DNA from: a bacterium | GTDB taxonomy: Bacteria > Arandabacterota > Arandabacteria > Arandabacterales > JALGWA01 | Reading direction: 5' to 3' | Assembly (NCBI GenBank): GCA_025774425.1 | Contig: JALGWA010000034.1 | Span: 1-8,515 of the forward strand | Length of the DNA stretch: 8,515 nt | In this document: piece after piece, positions 7,566 to 8,515 of the stretch | How positions within the stretch are numbered: position 1 is the stretch's first letter | Layout: each line of letters opens with the position of its first letter | Position numbers and translations under genes: made by a program | The notes under the pieces: generated by a model | Told to the model about the DNA's origin: nothing | Seen by the model: only the letters and a program-made list of their open reading frames with translations | The model's database searches: none

Positions 7566-8510
7566 ATGAAAAGAGACATAGTCCTGGCTGTTGATCTCGG
7601 GGGGACCAACCTGAGGTTTGGAGCGGTCGACTCCCGCGGGCGGATTGTGCTGAGGGCGTCGGCGAAGATGGGGACCTATCGCCGCAAGTCCGACCTGCTC
7701 GGCGACCTCGCCGGCGCCATCGACGGCTTCATGGCTGAAGCCGCGGCCCTGGGCCGGCCGAGGGCCGTCGGCCTCGGATTCGCCGGCTGTACGGACTCGT
7801 CCCGCGGCCTCATATACTTCGCTCCCAACGTCGGGGGATTCAAGAACATCGGCGCGGGTCCCTATCTCGAGAGGCGCCTGGGTGTGCCGGTCTTCGTCGA
7901 GAACGACGCCAATTGCGCGGCCGTCGGTGAGCACTGGAAGGGCGCGGGCCGGGGAGCCCGAAGCCTCTTCATGTTCACGCTCGGCACGGGTGTCGGGGGC
8001 GGTGTCGTCATGGACGGGCGGATATGGAGGGGTGCTGCGGGGACGGCGGGCGAGGTGGGCCATACGATAGTCATGGCCGGCGGGCCGCGGTGCAGTTGCG
8101 GCAACCGGGGCTGTCTCGAGGCCTTCGCGTCCGCCACGGCAATCGTCAAGGAGTATCGCAGGTTGAAGCGGGCGAAGGGCCGCGCTGCACCCGCCGGCAG
8201 GGTGACGGCCAGGCAGATCACCGGCCTGGCGCGCCGGGGCGACAAGGCGGCCGTCGCCGCAGTGGGCTACGCCGCCCGCGGTCTCGGCATGGGCATCGCG
8301 AACATCTTCAATCTGCTCAATCCCGAGGTCATCATCGTCGGGGGAGGGGTGAGCAGGGCCGGCCGTGTGCTCCTCGGGCCGGCCGTCCGGGAGGCGAGGG
8401 GCATACTGTTCCCGCAACTCGCCCGCTTCCTGAGAGTCAAGCGCGCGACCCTCGGCGACGATGCGGCGTTGATCGGCGCGGCCCGGCTCGTGTTCCCGCG
8501 CCTCAAGTGA
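7566..8510 (+). CDS. ROK-family sugar kinase, glucokinase-like
   Basis: The protein is 314 residues, the usual size for a single-domain ROK kinase, and starts at the catalytic fold with no N-terminal helix-turn-helix, so it is an enzyme rather than an XylR/NagC-type repressor. It should phosphorylate glucose or a related hexose with ATP in the cytoplasm. Motifs are the phosphate-binding DLGGTNLRFGA (10-20), VENDANCAAVGE (111-122) with likely catalytic base Asp114, LGTGVGGG (139-146), GEVGH (162-166), and the zinc motif CSCGNRGCLE (176-185), in which His166, Cys176, Cys178 and Cys183 should bind zinc. NPEVIIVGGGVS (252-263) is the C-terminal adenosine-side motif. All key residues are present. 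Sugar specificity cannot be settled: glucose, N-acetylmannosamine or another hexose remain possible. It abuts the second CorC gene and is the last full gene here; only 5 nt follow its stop. Confidence 0.92.
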   Translation: MKRDIVLAVDLGGTNLRFGAVDSRGRIVLRASAKMGTYRRKSDLLGDLAGAIDGFMAEAAALGRPRAVGLGFAGCTDSSRGLIYFAPNVGGFKNIGAGPYLERRLGVPVFVENDANCAAVGEHWKGAGRGARSLFMFTLGTGVGGGVVMDGRIWRGAAGTAGEVGHTIVMAGGPRCSCGNRGCLEAFASATAIVKEYRRLKRAKGRAAPAGRVTARQITGLARRGDKAAVAAVGYAARGLGMGIANIFNLLNPEVIIVGGGVSRAGRVLLGPAVREARGILFPQLARFLRVKRATLGDDAALIGAARLVFPRLK

Positions 8511-8515
8511 TTTGA

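Larger units (their letters stand above)
1..8515 (+). other. Probable single operon: rtcB, lon, histidine kinase, two CorC-like genes, ROK kinase
   Basis: All six genes lie on one strand. Junctions are 0 nt (rtcB/lon), 19 nt (lon/kinase), a 4-nt GTGA overlap (kinase/CorC copy 1), 3 nt (CorC copy 1/copy 2) and 0 nt (CorC copy 2/ROK). No gap is large enough for a conventional promoter or hairpin terminator. The transcript must begin upstream of the window, and its end is not visible. Promoters inside coding sequence cannot be excluded. Confidence 0.75.

Noticed and set aside
5949..8417. An 822-residue open frame on the minus strand across both CorC genes and the ROK gene
   Set aside because: It is antisense to three well-supported genes, shows no domain motif, and has composition typical of a GC-rich shadow.
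7566..8510. The ROK protein as a transcriptional repressor
   Set aside because: It begins directly with the phosphate-binding motif and has no N-terminal DNA-binding domain; the catalytic and zinc residues are intact.

Overview
This is a strongly GC-rich bacterial window packed with six genes, all on the + strand and almost touching: the 3' part of rtcB (RNA ligase), lon (ATP-dependent protease), a soluble sensor histidine kinase, two tandem CNNM/CorC-type (DUF21 plus CBS) membrane proteins, and a ROK-family sugar kinase. Every family assignment rests on motifs read in the translation. No rRNA, tRNA, CRISPR array, insertion sequence or attachment site was seen.

Layout: rtcB enters from the left edge and stops at 809. 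lon starts on a GTG at the next base (810). After a 19-nt gap the kinase starts, most likely on TTG 3409. The first CorC gene starts on GTG 5106, whose last two bases fall inside the kinase stop (a GTGA overlap). The second CorC gene follows after 3 nt, and the ROK gene starts directly after its stop. No gap exceeds 19 nt and no internal terminator or promoter is evident, so the six genes look like one transcription unit with translational coupling. It begins upstream of the window and may continue past the right edge.

Organism: coding third positions are mostly G or C, yet AGG (Arg) and ATA (Ile) codons are used freely, and three of the five visible starts are GTG or TTG. The kinase carries an N-terminal Cys/Trp-rich 'two-CW' type domain, which I associate with environmental, often anaerobic lineages. 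This suggests an uncultivated or deep-branching GC-rich bacterium. The phylum cannot be fixed from the window.

How the genes may work together (inference): RtcB repairs or splices RNA, Lon removes damaged or regulatory proteins, the kinase may read a cytoplasmic redox, metal or ligand signal, the CorC pair probably handles Mg2+ or another divalent cation, and the ROK enzyme phosphorylates a sugar. A stress or homeostasis theme is plausible but unproven. The most distinctive features are the lysine/alanine-rich, histone H1-like tail of about 80 residues on Lon, two unusual residues next to the RtcB nucleophile histidine, and the cysteine-rich orphan kinase.
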